Source of the DNA: Cladocopium goreaui
Taxonomy: Eukaryota > Sar > Dinophyceae > Suessiales > Symbiodiniaceae
DNA length: 64,000 nucleotides
Direction of reading: 5' to 3'
Assembly (NCBI GenBank): GCA_947184155.2
Contig: CAMXCT020006745.1
Coordinates: 725,681-789,680, forward strand
The position numbers and the translations under genes are program-made. This document shows, piece after piece, positions 1 to 10,769 of the stretch. Position 1 is the stretch's first letter. Each line of letters opens with the position of its first letter. The notes below the pieces were generated by a model, which was given only the letters and a program-made list of their open reading frames with translations, was not told where the DNA came from and made no database searches.

Positions 1-593
1 TTGAAAATGGTGATTTTCCATAGTTATGTTCCAGAGGGTAAGGTTGGATCCATGTTGTGAAATAGTTTTGTCAACCGTTGGCAAAATTAACAACCCCAAC
101 TTGCTTTGAACGGTTGTCCGAAAAGTTCTAAGGGAAATTGATAACAAACCAGAGGACTTTGGACAAGATTCAACAAGCACTCATGAGGTGAACTACTATC
201 ATTTATCCGAATGGATTCAGTTTGGAAAATCTTAGGAAGACCCACGATCAAATGGAGGTGCTTCAGTTTCAAGCCTATTTGTCTATGCAAAAGCAGTGCT
301 CTGAGCGTAACAAATGATACCTTATACCTTTGGGAAAAACAAACAAGGAAAATGAGTGAAGTGAAGTGTTTCAAGAGTTTCAAGTTTGAATCGTCATTTT
401 GCGCAAAAAAAACAGTTGATGTACCATTTGGTAATCAAACATGGTTTGCTGGAGAATTCCTCTGTAGATGATGTTCCAATTGAAACCTCCATGAAGTTCA
501 TGTAGTTTTCCCATTATATGCCATGATTTCCCCATAGTTTCTATGATTTTTCCCTTCGTTTTTCGCTGGGGATTTCTACCCCTGCGCTTCAAG

Positions 594-677
594 GAGCAAG
601 AAATTCTGGCGGTCTTCTCGCAGCGGCCTTTGACCGAGCTGGCACCAGGTCGGACGTCTGGTCTGGTGGGGTTTTGA
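594..677 (+). CDS. candidate exon, unknown protein
   Basis: A GC-rich patch in AT-rich DNA reads EQEILAVFSQRPLTELAPGR and on to a TGA at 675. It follows a T/C-rich run that ends in TTCAAG, which could be a splice acceptor. The flanking DNA is much poorer in GC. No domain is recognisable. A second frame is open for 20 codons, so the frame choice rests on residue make-up. It could be the last exon of a gene or an internal exon whose donor lies before the stop. Confidence 0.4.
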   Translation, partial: EQEILAVFSQRPLTELAPGRTSGLVGF

Positions 678-2280
678 AGGAACAGTGAGGAAGAGGAATA
701 TGATGGGATGCTACATGTGGGATATTGTTATATGATATAACTGGGATTTTCTTCAAATAGTAAACTGATAGGATATGCTGTTGCTATGGATATAATGGGA
801 TAATAATATATACAGTGTATATATATATATGTCAGAATGGGATGCTTGGGATGATATTAATTAAGCATAAAAACTACTGAAGCTATTGTATGAATACTAT
901 TAGATGAATAATATATTCATGAACAATATGAATATTAATAATAATTATCATACTGAAGGTTATTTGTGGATGATTGATGGTTAGTATATGTTCCTGTGAA
1001 GCAGTTCTGGGACTGGTTAGTATGAGCGATGACAATCTTGGAAAAGGAGCGGCTCGGAGCTAGGGCTATCCATATTCCCTATAAAAAATGGGGAGCCAAG
1101 GAACTAGTATAGTTTCTAGTTCCTATATGCAATAGTACCATAGTATCAATATTACCATAGTATACTATCATGTGCTTGGGGAGCCAAAGAAATGCTTAAA
1201 GGCTGTTAAAGGGGAAACTATTAAATGGATTTAAATGGTACCTAGCTAGGAGTTTGCCCAACCACATGATAGTATATGCTGTGGTCCTGATTTTGGAGGA
1301 TTTTGAAGGATCAATACTTGATCACAACTTCCACTTCTCGGGGTCACAGATGGGTTGAAACGGATGTTTTAGGCGGAGATCTATGATTCAACTTGTCAGT
1401 GATACCCATTCCGAAAAGGCCCTTGATTGAATTCAATATTGAAAAGCGTCCTGTGGGAATCCAAGATGAAACGGAACATGCATGATAATTAATTTCTTGT
1501 AATTCCTTTTGTGTGTGATTGCAGAGGTGTATATGTAGAATATATACATATACACAAAGATGCAGACATACAGAATCATACAGATATGTAGTTACTTGAT
1601 ATGTCACACAATGTGGGTAAAATTACAATAAACCATCCCCAGTCATCACCATTTTTAGCTCGGTGGTATGAACCATTCCCAGTCATTTGTGTGGTAAAAA
1701 TGGCATTGTTTTACCTACATTTCTGGCATGTGAGTTTTGCGAGTTTAAAGAATCCATGGCCATCTGAAACGGAGTTGTTTTCAGATGATCATGTCATGAT
1801 GTGCCTTTAGATGTCCGATTTAAAAAACAACAAGGAACTTCAGATTTTTTGGGTACATCCACAATTCGTTACATAGTACACTATCATACACTATCTATAT
1901 CAAAATTGTTTGAATATGTATATATATATATACATATATATATATGCTCGCTTCAGGTTTTTTAATTGGCTACACCCCATTCCATCCATTTTCTTTGGAT
2001 TTCAACGCGACATGCTTTGTCCCTTCCATGCCATGTTTGGTTTTGTGGATTTGTTGTGGGGGCTCCGTTAAACACGATGTCCGCTGTACATTTGAATCAT
2101 GTGAACTGTTCCGGCCTCGAACAACATCACAATAGATTCAATAGATCATGGTCTCAATTCTTTGTTTGGGATTCATTAATTATACATTTTCCAGAACTAT
2201 TGGATATAGACATACGGAACATATATGAACATATACCGTACAATAGATAATATGTATATATATATATTTAATTTACGCAT
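678..2280. other. AT-rich non-coding stretch
   Basis: There is no convincing gene here. It holds TA microsatellite runs (about 820 and 1918-1945) and a degenerate copy of the M7 repeat at about 1608-1735, which has paired AAACCATCCCCAG and GAACCATTCCCAG segments. A 27-codon ORF starts at ATG 1029 but has nothing else to support it. Confidence 0.5.
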
Positions 2281-2397
2281 ATGTGTAGATATGGCCGGAA
2301 AGCACTTGTGACCCCCTGGCTGTCAGGAAAAGTGAAGGCGCCAGTGTCACCAGATGAGAAGTTTGTGAAAGGCCGGGGCAGTCTGAGCAGTGGTTAG
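2281..2397 (+). CDS. small ORF or exon, 38 aa, unknown
   Basis: The ORF runs from ATG at 2281 to TAG at 2395. The middle reads VTPWLSGKVKAPVSPDEKFV, a lysine- and proline-rich, soluble-looking peptide. GC content rises over exactly this stretch. A TA-rich tract lies immediately upstream. No family is recognised. The reverse strand also carries an 88-codon ORF over it, judged a shadow because it runs on into low-complexity TA sequence. Confidence 0.4.
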   Translation: MCRYGRKALVTPWLSGKVKAPVSPDEKFVKGRGSLSSG

Positions 2398-2778
2398 TCA
2401 ATGGTTTACATATTTTTCCAAGCAACATCAGGGGTGGTTCACCATTAAAAAAGGGTGTATATAATATTATATAATGGTATATATATAAAATTATATACAA
2501 TGTTATGCAGTAGTAGAGGCAATTGAACAGCCAACGCAACTAAAAAGCCATGGCCGGCCATCAATGAGACTTTGTGGATCTTATATAAAGATTGCATTCA
2601 AAACATCGAGGAGATCATTAATCAAGATCTCATGCACTTTTGACCTGACCCTATCTTAATTCCAAATATAGATCCACTACTTCAAAGCACGGTTTGTTTC
2701 TAGTGATCGATTCAATGCGGCATTCATGCTGGACTATTTTAACTATATATATATACACACCTACAGTCACATCGAAGG

Positions 2779-3066
2779 TTGAATGGTTTGAGCCGTCCAA
2801 AAAGTCAAGTTCAATTCACATGTCCAAACGGTGGCTTTGGCGACATGGTGAAAATTGAGCAAATGAATGGTAGGGGATCCACTAATTTCTGCATTTATTT
2901 TCAAACAAATGATCTGATGTGGAGTTTCACTTATGAATGGAACATCATGGATGTGCCGATGTTTTTCGATTTTTCATCCATCAAATCTTTGCAGTTGCTA
3001 CCATCCATAAGTGGAACTGATGTGCAAAAGCATGTGACATGTGATGACCAAAATGCTTGTTGGTGA
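2779..3066 (+). CDS. candidate exon, up to 95 codons, unknown
   Basis: One + frame is open for 95 codons and includes NGGFGDMVKIEQMNGRGSTN near its start. A possible donor (GAG then GTATGT) lies just past the stop at about 3075, in another frame. The next strong acceptor is at 3350. Base composition is only slightly above background, so it may be a chance ORF. Confidence 0.3.
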   Translation: MNGLSRPKSQVQFTCPNGGFGDMVKIEQMNGRGSTNFCIYFQTNDLMWSFTYEWNIMDVPMFFDFSSIKSLQLLPSISGTDVQKHVTCDDQNACW

Positions 3067-3350
3067 CAGTTGGTGAGGTATGTTACCTGGTTAGTTTGGG
3101 GCCTGCACTACCTGCAACGAATTGGCCATCAATTCGTACAATGTTTGTTGGTTTCAGATGTGTGGAGGTGATTTTGTCCATGTAAGTCATTAGGGATGTT
3201 GTTTGTCATTTACCATATATATATACACATACACATACACTATATTATATAATATATATATATATAGATTTATTGGTAAAGTTAACTTTCAACTGGATGA
3301 AATCCTTGCTAATCCTAGCTACTTAGTGGTAATCCCTTTTGTTTTTGCAG

Positions 3351-3430
3351 GTCATTCTCGAAGTTTCAAGGTCAGATGAACACTGTCGTTCACATGGTTT
3401 CTTCCGGACGTCCAAGCATCCGTGGTTTGA
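3351..3430 (+). CDS. internal exon, unknown protein
   Basis: The patch follows a textbook acceptor: a T-rich run ending TTTTTGCAG. It reads VILEVSRSDEHCRSHGFFRT, then SKHPWFE, and ends at the possible donor GA|GTATGT. The exon is 80 nt and starts in phase 0. Joined to 3718-3838, the reading continues in phase as HPWFE-SWLTNARED. No known domain is visible. Confidence 0.5.
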
Positions 3431-3717
3431 GTATGTTCTTCACTTGAAAAACCAACATGTCCCATTATGATTGCTTTAAATATGGGGAATGTATTGGAAT
3501 ATGTCATTCTCAGACACAGCCGGTAGCTTCATTCAAGCCTATATAGTTATTGTTAAACATGTTAAACCCTATCAAACTTCCAGCAAGCGTCTAGACCCTC
3601 TTAACCCCCTCTGAACACTGGTAAACACCATTAATATCCATTAATGAATCTCATTGTGCCCCATCCATATCCCCATATCCAATCCTTATGGGTCATGTCA
3701 TGTCCCTTTTTTCCCAG

Positions 3718-3838
3718 ATCGTGGCTTACAAACGCGCGTGAGGACGTTTGTATGTGGAGGCCATCGAAGGTGATCACAAGGAGAGCTCTGGGCTGGTGGA
3801 GCAAAGTTCCCGGAGTGGATTTTGGCAAGACCTTCTGA
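3718..3838 (+). CDS. terminal exon, unknown protein
   Basis: It starts right after TTTTTTCCCAG. In the phase set by the exon at 3351-3430 it reads SWLTNAREDVCMWRPSKVIT, then RRALGWWSKVPGVDFGKTF and a TGA. It is rich in Trp and Arg/Lys. Another frame also looks protein-like after an internal TGA at 3739 but does not fit the upstream phase. The M1 element begins 45 bp downstream. Confidence 0.5.
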
Positions 3839-3882
3839 AGGAGTAGAAAGGGCCCCTCATGATGTTTTTGTCCACCATTATC

Positions 3883-4001
3883 TACCCTCCGGTAAACTAA
3901 CGTAACTATGGAAAATCAGCATTTTTTATGGGTAAATCCACTATAAATGGGCCATGTTCATCCATTTTCAATAGCGAACTGTTAGTTTACCAGGCCGGGT
4001 A
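3883..4001. mobile_element. M1 inverted-repeat element
   Basis: It starts TACCCTCCGGTAAACTAACG and ends GTTAGTTTACCAGGCCGGGTA. The centre has the family core, a near-palindrome containing GGGTAAATCCAC. The ends are diverged from the consensus TACCCTCTGG/CCAGAGGGTA. No coding capacity. Confidence 0.8.
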
Positions 4002-4136
4002 TCAGGTAGAATTCCCAGAGGATATCCCGCAGACATTGGCCAATTGGCTATGCAAGTAGTGCCTGTCATCCTTGATGTGTGATAGATGGAAAGCATGATT
4101 TCTTCATCAGAATTGATGTTGGATTTGTGATGATGT

Positions 4137-4244
4137 TACCCTCTGGTAAACTAACATTTCGCTATTGAAAATGGCCATTTATAGTGAGTTTTCCCATTAA
4201 AACATGTGATTTTCCATCGTTTTTTGTATGTTTACCAGAGGGTA
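4137..4244. mobile_element. M1 inverted-repeat element
   Basis: Both ends are perfect: TACCCTCTGGTAAAC at the left and GTTTACCAGAGGGTA at the right, flanked by TA. The size of 108 bp is typical of the family. Confidence 0.9.
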
Positions 4245-4716
4245 ACTCCAGATTGACATAGATGTTTGTTTCATATCGATGCCAATTTGCTGGAGGGTAC
4301 ATACACTTGGCAAACTGGTGAAGATGGTTGCTTGACATCAAGATGAAGTTTAAAAAACACCAACCAAACTGTCACCGTATACCCATCAAAGGATAAGGTT
4401 GCTTCAAGTATCAAAGAACACACTTAATTAATTTCCACATCAAAAGAAGAGAAAAACAGCAAGATTGGAAGGACAATCAGCAACAATGATAGTTTAATCA
4501 GGCAAATATGGAGCAACTGACCGTTTAGGTGAGGACATTCTTTTCCAACCAGACAGAGGTTTTTGTTTCGCAACCTGAAGTCGGAGGCTTACCATTTGGA
4601 TCCATTTGGTACTTTGACATATCTGTGGAAATTCACCGACATGATCTGTAACTCATCTATGTTCATAGCAAACTCTTGAATCGCCTGAGGTTCATCTAAT
4701 GTTTGATAGTCATAGC

Positions 4717-4927
4717 TGATTGGTGGTTTGGAACATGAATGGATTATTTTTCCCATTATAAATGGAGGTTTTAATGGGAAAATCATCTGTAAACATGTTG
4801 AAGATAATGACCTGGTTGGTTTGGAACATGAATGGATTATGACTTTCCATTCAGTTGGGAATGTCATCATCCCAACTGACTTTCACTCCATCATTTTTCA
4901 GAGGGGTAGGTTGAAACCACCAACCAG
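4717..4927. mobile_element. M2 elements, partial plus full copy
   Basis: A left-end fragment (GATTGGTGGTTTGGAACATG) lies at 4719. A full copy at 4812-4927 starts CTGGTTGGTTTGG and ends CCACCAACCAG. The fragment's internal part resembles M1 core sequence, so this is a small cluster of broken elements. Confidence 0.75.
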
Positions 4928-5105
4928 ATAGGATCATCTCTCGCTGTGGGGTCTTAATGTGCAGGGGAAAATCCTTTTTGCTGATAAAGCCAAATTGTGC
5001 GCCTGATGTTGCATCCTCATCCTGGCGAACTTGCTAAGGGACCTTGAATTCCTCGGTGTTGCCAACCGTATCCGCTTCCACAAGTGATCGCCATGAAGTC
5101 AATGA

Positions 5106-5267
5106 AAACTTGTTGGCGCACACGGAGCTGAAACATGCAACTGGTTGGAGAATCTACTCGACTTGGAAACTGCCCGCTTGATTTGTTCCAAAGAGTCAGG
5201 GCTTCACCAACAAAGCCTAGCAGAGGCTCTGAGCTCTTGGTTCCATGAGGAGTTGGCTGAGAAATGA
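5106..5267 (+). CDS. candidate terminal exon, unknown
   Basis: The frame is open for 53 codons and ends in TGA at 5265. It reads ENLLDLETARLICSKESGLH, then QQSLAEALSSWFHEELAEK, which looks like an amphipathic helical protein. An acceptor such as CACACGGAG at about 5128 would start the exon there. A second frame is open over the first half, so a frameshift or exon boundary may lie near 5160. No family is recognised. Confidence 0.45.
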   Translation, partial: KLVGAHGAETCNWLENLLDLETARLICSKESGLHQQSLAEALSSWFHEELAEK

Positions 5268-5456
5268 CCTGTCAAGATTCGCATGGCACCTGCATTAGCT
5301 GCGCAAGGATGACATAACACATTTGGTGCTACTTTGGCTATGACCTGTCAAAGCGAGAGGTGAGAGGTAAAAAAAAAAAGGCGGCCAATGGTTAGGCCAA
5401 AGTCTGCATGTGCAAGCCACTCATTCTCATTTGACAAAGCACACATTTTTTTTCAG

Positions 5457-5573
5457 ACATGAGTGAAGCTTCAAGTGCACTTGTGCCAGGCGTTGAGATG
5501 ACGCTGATGATTTTTGCGGAAAAAATTGGAAAACTGCTGAAACATCCAGATTTGACTAATACTTTTCAACGGG
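5457..5573 (+). CDS. candidate exon with start codon
   Basis: It begins after the strong acceptor TTTTTTTTCAG. An ATG follows at 5459 and reads MSEASSALVPGVEMTLMIFA, then EKIGKLLKHPDLTNTFQR. A possible donor GTCCTT lies at 5574. The ORF itself stays open to 5653, but beyond 5590 it is AT-rich. No domain is recognised. Confidence 0.4.
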
Positions 5574-5960
5574 GTCCTTTGCACCAACCAGATCTAATGT
5601 TGGATTATCTAATACTCATCACATATTTATATATGTTCATAGCAGACTGTTCATAATACCTTATCGATATGTTCTCATCAAGTCTGCGATTCGCTACAAG
5701 CCATTGCCCCCATTTGCGGACAGCGCAGATCCCTCAGCCACAAATGAAGGGTCTATGCCGAACGGTGAAAGTATAGTTGTTCGGCAAAGATGCTGCCAGT
5801 GGGGATCTAGCATTAGACATGTACAGTTGTACATACATAAATGGGACACAATAGGAAACAATGGATGATATACATGAATCTTACATGTGATTGCAATGGG
5901 ACATAGCTTCAGATAGTCTGTGATGATTTGACAAACCAAGTCAGCCACTATTTATCGAAG

Positions 5961-6108
5961 ATATTCGCCCGCCGCAGTTCCCACCCTCTTCGCCATGCGG
6001 CTTTCCTTTCGTGGCAGGACGTGGTGAAGCAGCTCCACACCTGTCACTTCTACGTGGTCTTGGATACCAGCTGCGGCAACACCATCGTTACGGAGAAGCT
6101 GGCGGATG
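5961..6108 (+). CDS. exon 1 of a three-exon model, unknown protein
   Basis: A clearly GC-rich patch reads FLSWQDVVKQLHTCHFYVVL, then DTSCGNTIVTEKLAD, and ends at GATG|GTAGTA. It ends with one base of a codon (phase 1), which the exon at 7137 completes with two bases. The upstream boundary is less sure: the candidate acceptor ATCGAAG lacks a pyrimidine tract. The frame extends upstream to 5928 without a stop. The function is not recognised. Confidence 0.55.
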
Positions 6109-6235
6109 GTAGTACCACCTGGGTTTCTTGGAGTTTCGACGATGTTCTTTTAATGGGAAAATATGGAAATAATCCCAACCTGGAGGTTTATACCTCGAGA
6201 TTGTGGATTATACATGATAGTGGACCTTATTAGTT

Positions 6236-6297
6236 CGTTGATTTACGTATTAAAAGTGGCGATGTTTCATAGTTATGTAAAGGTTTACCAGAGGGTA
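6236..6297. mobile_element. M1 right-half fragment
   Basis: Only the right side is kept, ending in GGTTTACCAGAGGGTA. It is a 5'-truncated or rearranged copy. Confidence 0.65.
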
Positions 6298-6617
6298 TAT
6301 CCCAATCAAATCCCATTAAACCCTATTATTTCCATTTATTTCCTATCATTATAAGTTTTAAGTCCCACTGTAAATCTGTAAATGAGGATTTAGCTAAACC
6401 ATCTTTAAACATTTTAAATCCCATGAAGAATCACCATTAAAATCCATTAACATCATGAAAATCCCATGAAAAAATCACCTTTTTTAACAGTGAACCAGGC
6501 CGCATGTCGTAAAGTGGGGGTTATTTTTACCACCCAGTTCTGATGAAATCGGATGGTTCATTACTTTTTTGGGCCACATTATGGGGCGTTCAGGGCTTCC
6601 AGTAGATGTTCCCATAT

Positions 6618-6721
6618 TACCCTCTGGTAAACAATAGATACAGCTATTGAACATGGCCATAGAAATCATTGATTTGCCCATTAAAACATGGTGATGTTCC
6701 ATAGTTTTTTAAGTGAGGGTA
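6618..6721. mobile_element. M1 inverted-repeat element
   Basis: The left end TACCCTCTGGTAAACAATAG is intact. The right end has decayed to AAGTGAGGGTA. The core has the family motif ATGGTGATGTTCCATAG. Confidence 0.8.
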
Positions 6722-7136
6722 CCCATTTTCCACTATTACAAGATAGTACAACATTAGTTAAAATATGGTTTGTCCTATATTTTCCAGTAGATTTATTGGC
6801 TTTTCCATGGTTTTCCGATGTGAAAATGAGTGATCCAGATGTCTATTCTGCAGTAATCCAAGCTGTGAAAGACCCCCTTGGGAAACCTTGGGTTTCCCTA
6901 GGAAATGATCTTCAACGGAACGTTGGGAACGTGACCTCTCTAAAAATTGTACTGGTTCAGTCGTTGGTGTTCATATATATATATTATTTATTTATGTATA
7001 ATATAAATAATATTATATATATATGTATATATTTGTGTATACATATATATACATATACATACACGTATCATATGTATATATATATATATATTATATACAT
7101 ATCTATAAATCCATTCCACCCCATCTCCCTTGCGAG

Positions 7137-7232
7137 TGTGGGCACCTGAGGTGGTCAACCCCAACTGCCTGGAGGACCGCAATTCCTTGGCCAAGTTGAT
7201 GGTAGCTCGGTGGAATCGCGACGTTGAACTCG
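7137..7232 (+). CDS. exon 2 of a three-exon model, unknown protein
   Basis: It is bounded by a C/T-rich tract ending TTGCGAG and by the donor G|GTGAGT. It reads WAPEVVNPNCLEDRNSLAKL, then MVARWNRDVEL. The length is 96 nt. It starts needing two bases and ends with one, so it joins in phase to both neighbours. The GC jump against the TA-rich upstream DNA is abrupt. This is one of the best-supported coding patches in the window. Confidence 0.65.
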
Positions 7233-7239
7233 GTGAGTT

Positions 7240-7312
7240 GGGTTGTTGTTGTTGTTGTTGCTGTTGTTGCTGTTGTTGCTGTTGTTGCTGTTGTTGTTGT
7301 TGTTGTTGTTGT
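7240..7312 (+). repeat. (TTG)n microsatellite in an intron
   Basis: About 70 bp of TTG with scattered CTG units, just inside the intron after the donor at 7233. It gives a false poly-Cys ORF. Confidence 0.9.
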
Positions 7313-7855
7313 TTATTTATGATAATTAACTATCTAAGTAACTAGACTTAACTGTCGGGTTAGTTATAGTAGATAACTATCTAAGTTTTATAAGTAACTA
7401 TAAGTAAACGTCAACTGGTTTCTATCTAAATATTGGCAGGGTGTTGGGTTACTAATAATATGTTTATAATATAGCTAACTATCTATAAGTAACTTGACTT
7501 AAGTGTTGGGTTTATAGTCCTAAGTTGAACAAAGTAACTGGGTTATTGTTGGGCCGATGATACTTATAGCTAGAGGTTGATGGGATTGTAAACCAGCAAC
7601 GAACATGACTGGGGGCCTCTTTTCATTCTTGAGGCGAGGTAAACTCGTTTTGTGTGCCAAAGATCAACAAAGTGGACAAGCGCCGCTAGTTACCGCTAGT
7701 CACATCATGGGGCCACCAAAGGATTCACACAGATGGTTAAAAACAATAGCGTCTTGTTCGAAAAAAATGTTGCACAGCCAAAAATCGCTAGTGATGGGTA
7801 TGAGATGGTAGAACTCTGAGTCTTGTTTCACCTAATATGTGTTTTCTTGTTTCAG

Positions 7856-7965
7856 GGGAGGCTGAACATCTCGTACGCCGGCAAAATTGTAATGTCACAA
7901 ATACAGATAGTCCAGTTCAGGCAGGAAAGCATCGTTTTGGTGTGTTGCTTGAACTAAGGATATAG
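7856..7965 (+). CDS. exon 3 of a three-exon model, unknown protein
   Basis: It follows a strong acceptor (TTTTCTTGTTTCAG). In the phase left by exon 2 it reads EAEHLVRRQNCNVTNTDSPV, then QAGKHRFGVLLELRI and a TAG at 7963. The last codons overlap the left target duplication (GTAA) of the M2 element at 7969. An alternative donor is GTGTGT at about 7941. A second frame is also open but does not match exon 2. Confidence 0.5.
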
Positions 7966-7968
7966 TAA

Positions 7969-8077
7969 CTGGTTGGTGGTTTGGAACATGGCTTTTATGA
8001 CTTTCCATTCAGTTGGGAATGTCATGATCCCAACTGACGAACTCATATTTTTCAGACTGATTGAAACCACCAACCAG
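7969..8077. mobile_element. M2 element with GTAA duplication
   Basis: It starts CTGGTTGGTGGTTTGGAAC and ends AAACCACCAACCAG. GTAA sits directly on both sides (7965-7968 and 8078-8081), which looks like a 4-bp target-site duplication. The right junction reads CCAG|GTAAGT, so splice-like signals lie at both ends. Confidence 0.9.
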
Positions 8078-8321
8078 GTAAGTTCCTATTGTTGGTACTA
8101 GGACTACTTACTAGGATATGTGTACGATAGTTTTGTCGTTGGCTCCGGCGTCGCGTTCCGTCGCGTAGAGCAGGGCAACGGAAAATCCGGCATTGAATAT
8201 CTGTTCATTATGTTCAAGTCATATTCTCTACTATCAATGGTGGATTTTGTTCATTGATTCATTGTTCTGTTTGATTGCCAGAGGAGAATAAGGGCTCATT
8301 AATCAGCAACAGCCATAAAAG

Positions 8322-8433
8322 TACCCTCTGGTAAACTAACAAAAGGCTGTTGAACATGGCCATAGAAATGGTGAATTCACCCATTAATAGCATGGTGATG
8401 TTCCATCGTTTTTTGTATGCTTACCAGAGGGTA
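8322..8433. mobile_element. M1 inverted-repeat element
   Basis: Intact ends TACCCTCTGGTAAAC and GCTTACCAGAGGGTA. The core has ATAGCATGGTGATGTTCC. Confidence 0.9.
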
Positions 8434-8460
8434 ATGTTAAAGTAAGGCTTTGTTGACCAG

Positions 8461-8553
8461 CGGGGTCACCCTCAAGGAGCCTTCGGTTCGGAGGTGTTTG
8501 TTTGGAAGTCTACCGACTCAAATCTTTCGTGCGGTTCAAATACTTCCCAATAG
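8461..8553 (+). CDS. candidate exon, unknown
   Basis: After GTTGACCAG the frame reads RGHPQGAFGSEVFVWKSTDS and ends in TAG at 8551. It is a GC-rich patch directly downstream of an M1 copy. A related DNA segment (GAGGTTTGTTTGG) recurs at about 8740, so part of it may be repeat-derived. Confidence 0.35.
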   Translation, partial: RGHPQGAFGSEVFVWKSTDSNLSCGSNTSQ

Positions 8554-9360
8554 GTCTCTGTATTTCATACCTATTTATACTTACCTATAATCTATTCTAT
8601 TCTTTGCATGTGTGTTTAGATTACTTACCCTTAGTGGTTTCTGAATCCCAGCATTTTTTTTCTTCCATATTGGTTTGTAAGAATTTGCCTTAAAGAAGGT
8701 AGTGCAATCCCAGCAACCATCAACCAGACCGCCAGACCGAGGTTTGTTTGGACATCCGTATGGAGTAGCTGGGCGAAAATCGCTCTGGTTGATTGGTAAC
8801 TTCGGGAGTTAAACTACCTGTGTTGTTTTTGGGATTGTGAACTAACTTTCTACAAAACCCATAGTCACTAGACTAAGTTTCTTGTTGAACAATGTTTTTT
8901 TCATGGTTTTTCATATGTGAAATTGTTGGTTTTCAAGGGCCAATGGTAGATGTTTGGATATTTTTAGTTGGATGACCAATAACACAATCACCAGCAGCCA
9001 AGGCATGTTGCAATCCTTTCCTTGCTTTGATCCCATGACAATCAATCAATCAACCAATCAATCAATCGATGACAACATTATCATGGTTGTTTTTCTCCCA
9101 TTGAAACTGTGGGTGCATATCTCTCTACATTACTATAGTATCTAATGTAATGTAATGAAATGTAATGTAATCTTATGGTATGGTATGGTATGATCTGTAT
9201 TTGCGTACATATATATATATATATACATATATGTGCCCACTGTATGGCCAATATATCCCCATCCCAATGACACTAGGTAGTTTGTTCCCAATTACACGCA
9301 GTGATTGTTACTTGGGGGTGCATCCCACCCTGACACACTACTCTGACATAGTTTTGGACA

Positions 9361-9475
9361 CACAGAATGTCAGAATAAGTCAGATAGAATGACAGAATAG
9401 ATGCCGGAAAGAATGTCAGATAGAATGTCAGAATATACGTAAGAAAGAATGTCAGAAAAATGCCAGAATATACAT
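9361..9475. repeat. 12-bp minisatellite (GAATGTCAGATA type)
   Basis: Imperfect copies of AGAATGTCAGATAGAATGTC run here, next to (TA)n tracts at 9470-9540. The same motif family forms a larger array at 42.4-42.9 kb. Confidence 0.8.
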
Positions 9476-9806
9476 ATATATATATATAAGCCATATATAT
9501 ATATATATGGCATACATATATATATATATATATATATACTCCCAGATTTTGGCATTCTAGCTGGCTTAATTTTGGGTCCAGGCGCCCCCCACAGCATCCG
9601 GAGCGCGTTTTCAACGGTGTTCGGGTCTAGGCGACCTTCTGCAGGTGGAATATCCCACTGATATTTGGGATGTATGGATTAACCACTTACTAAGCGGAAT
9701 AATAAATAAATATATATATATATATATTAATGTTATACGTATATAACCTGAACACCCCCGCTTATTAACGTATATATATATATATATAATAGGTTAGTTA
9801 TACACA

Positions 9807-9950
9807 ATGGCGACTAAGTGGGGCCCGCACATCGAAGTAGGAAGTCGCCATTGCCACAGGAAGGCGACGGTGCGTAACTTGAAGATCACGCAGGAAAGTG
9901 CCTTGGTTGTCCGAGATGCTCCGTTGCTCCAACAAAATGGGGGATATGTG
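9807..9950 (+). CDS. candidate exon with start codon
   Basis: ATG at 9807 reads MATKWGPHIEVGSRHCHRKA, then TVRNLKITQESALVVRDAPL. It is GC-rich between a TA-rich tract and an M1 element that starts at 9974. The ORF runs into the element, so the coding part probably ends before it. No family is recognised. Confidence 0.45.
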
Positions 9951-9973
9951 GGTTGGTTTATCATGGAAAAACT

Positions 9974-10084
9974 TACCCGGCCTGGTAAACTATACAAAAA
10001 ACTATTTAAAATCACCATTTATAGTGGATTTACCCAATAAAAATGGTGATTTTCCATAGTTTTTTGTATGTTTACCAGAGGGTA
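9974..10084. mobile_element. M1 inverted-repeat element
   Basis: The left end has diverged to TACCCGGCCTGGTAAAC. The right end GTTTACCAGAGGGTA is intact. Confidence 0.85.
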
Positions 10085-10265
10085 AAACCAACAACGGAAA
10101 AATCCATGATGATTACTGGGGGTCCCATGACTTAGGAAACCTCCAGGATTTTTTCTCCGGTCAGACGTGGCTGGCTGGAGGTTTTATCAAAGAATCTCTA
10201 TAAATGGAGGTTTCTAGCTGGGAAAATCAATGATAAGTGGAAACTTTTACGAACAAAATCCAATC

Positions 10266-10375
10266 ATGTGGTTGAACTATAACGACCTCACGTCGCGACG
10301 TGAATGGAATGATGGAGATTGAATTGGGGTAACTATACCCAAAAGTGCCTATTCTCAGGTTGGTGAGTCATTATG
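10266..10375. mobile_element. M8-like repeat
   Basis: It has the M8 hallmarks ATAACGACCTCACG near the left and TCAGGTTGGTGAGTCATTATG at the right. The terminal repeats are poorly kept. Confidence 0.4.
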
Positions 10376-10660
10376 ATTGGCCAGACTCATTGATGCCCCT
10401 GGTTTCCTTGAAGTTGCTTCATGACTAGCTTAACGAGTGGATTTATGGTAGATTATGTATGGTTAGATGGGTTTAGTGACCAACTTATCACTGAGGGGGC
10501 GCAGACAAACCATGCGGGATTGATGGTGTATTGTCAAGTGCAGCAATACATGATAAATCAATATAAATCATAGATTCTGGTAAGTACAAATTGTCTTATA
10601 TGATACTTATATGCAATATGTGGGTGTTTCGCAATAGTGGGGTACCTCCAAAGTCATATA

Positions 10661-10763
10661 CTGGTTGGTGGTGTGGAACATGAATTTTATTTGTCCATAT
10701 ATTGGGAATAATAATCCCAACTGACGAACTCACATTTTTCAGAGGGGTTGAACCACCAACCAG
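10661..10763. mobile_element. M2 element with TATA duplication
   Basis: It runs CTGGTTGGTGG...CCACCAACCAG with TATA on both sides. An M1 copy begins 7 bp downstream. Confidence 0.85.
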
Positions 10764-10769
10764 TATATA

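Noticed and set aside
7130..7345. Poly-Cys protein
   Set aside because: The Cys run is the (TTG)n microsatellite beyond a good GTGAGT donor, inside an intron.
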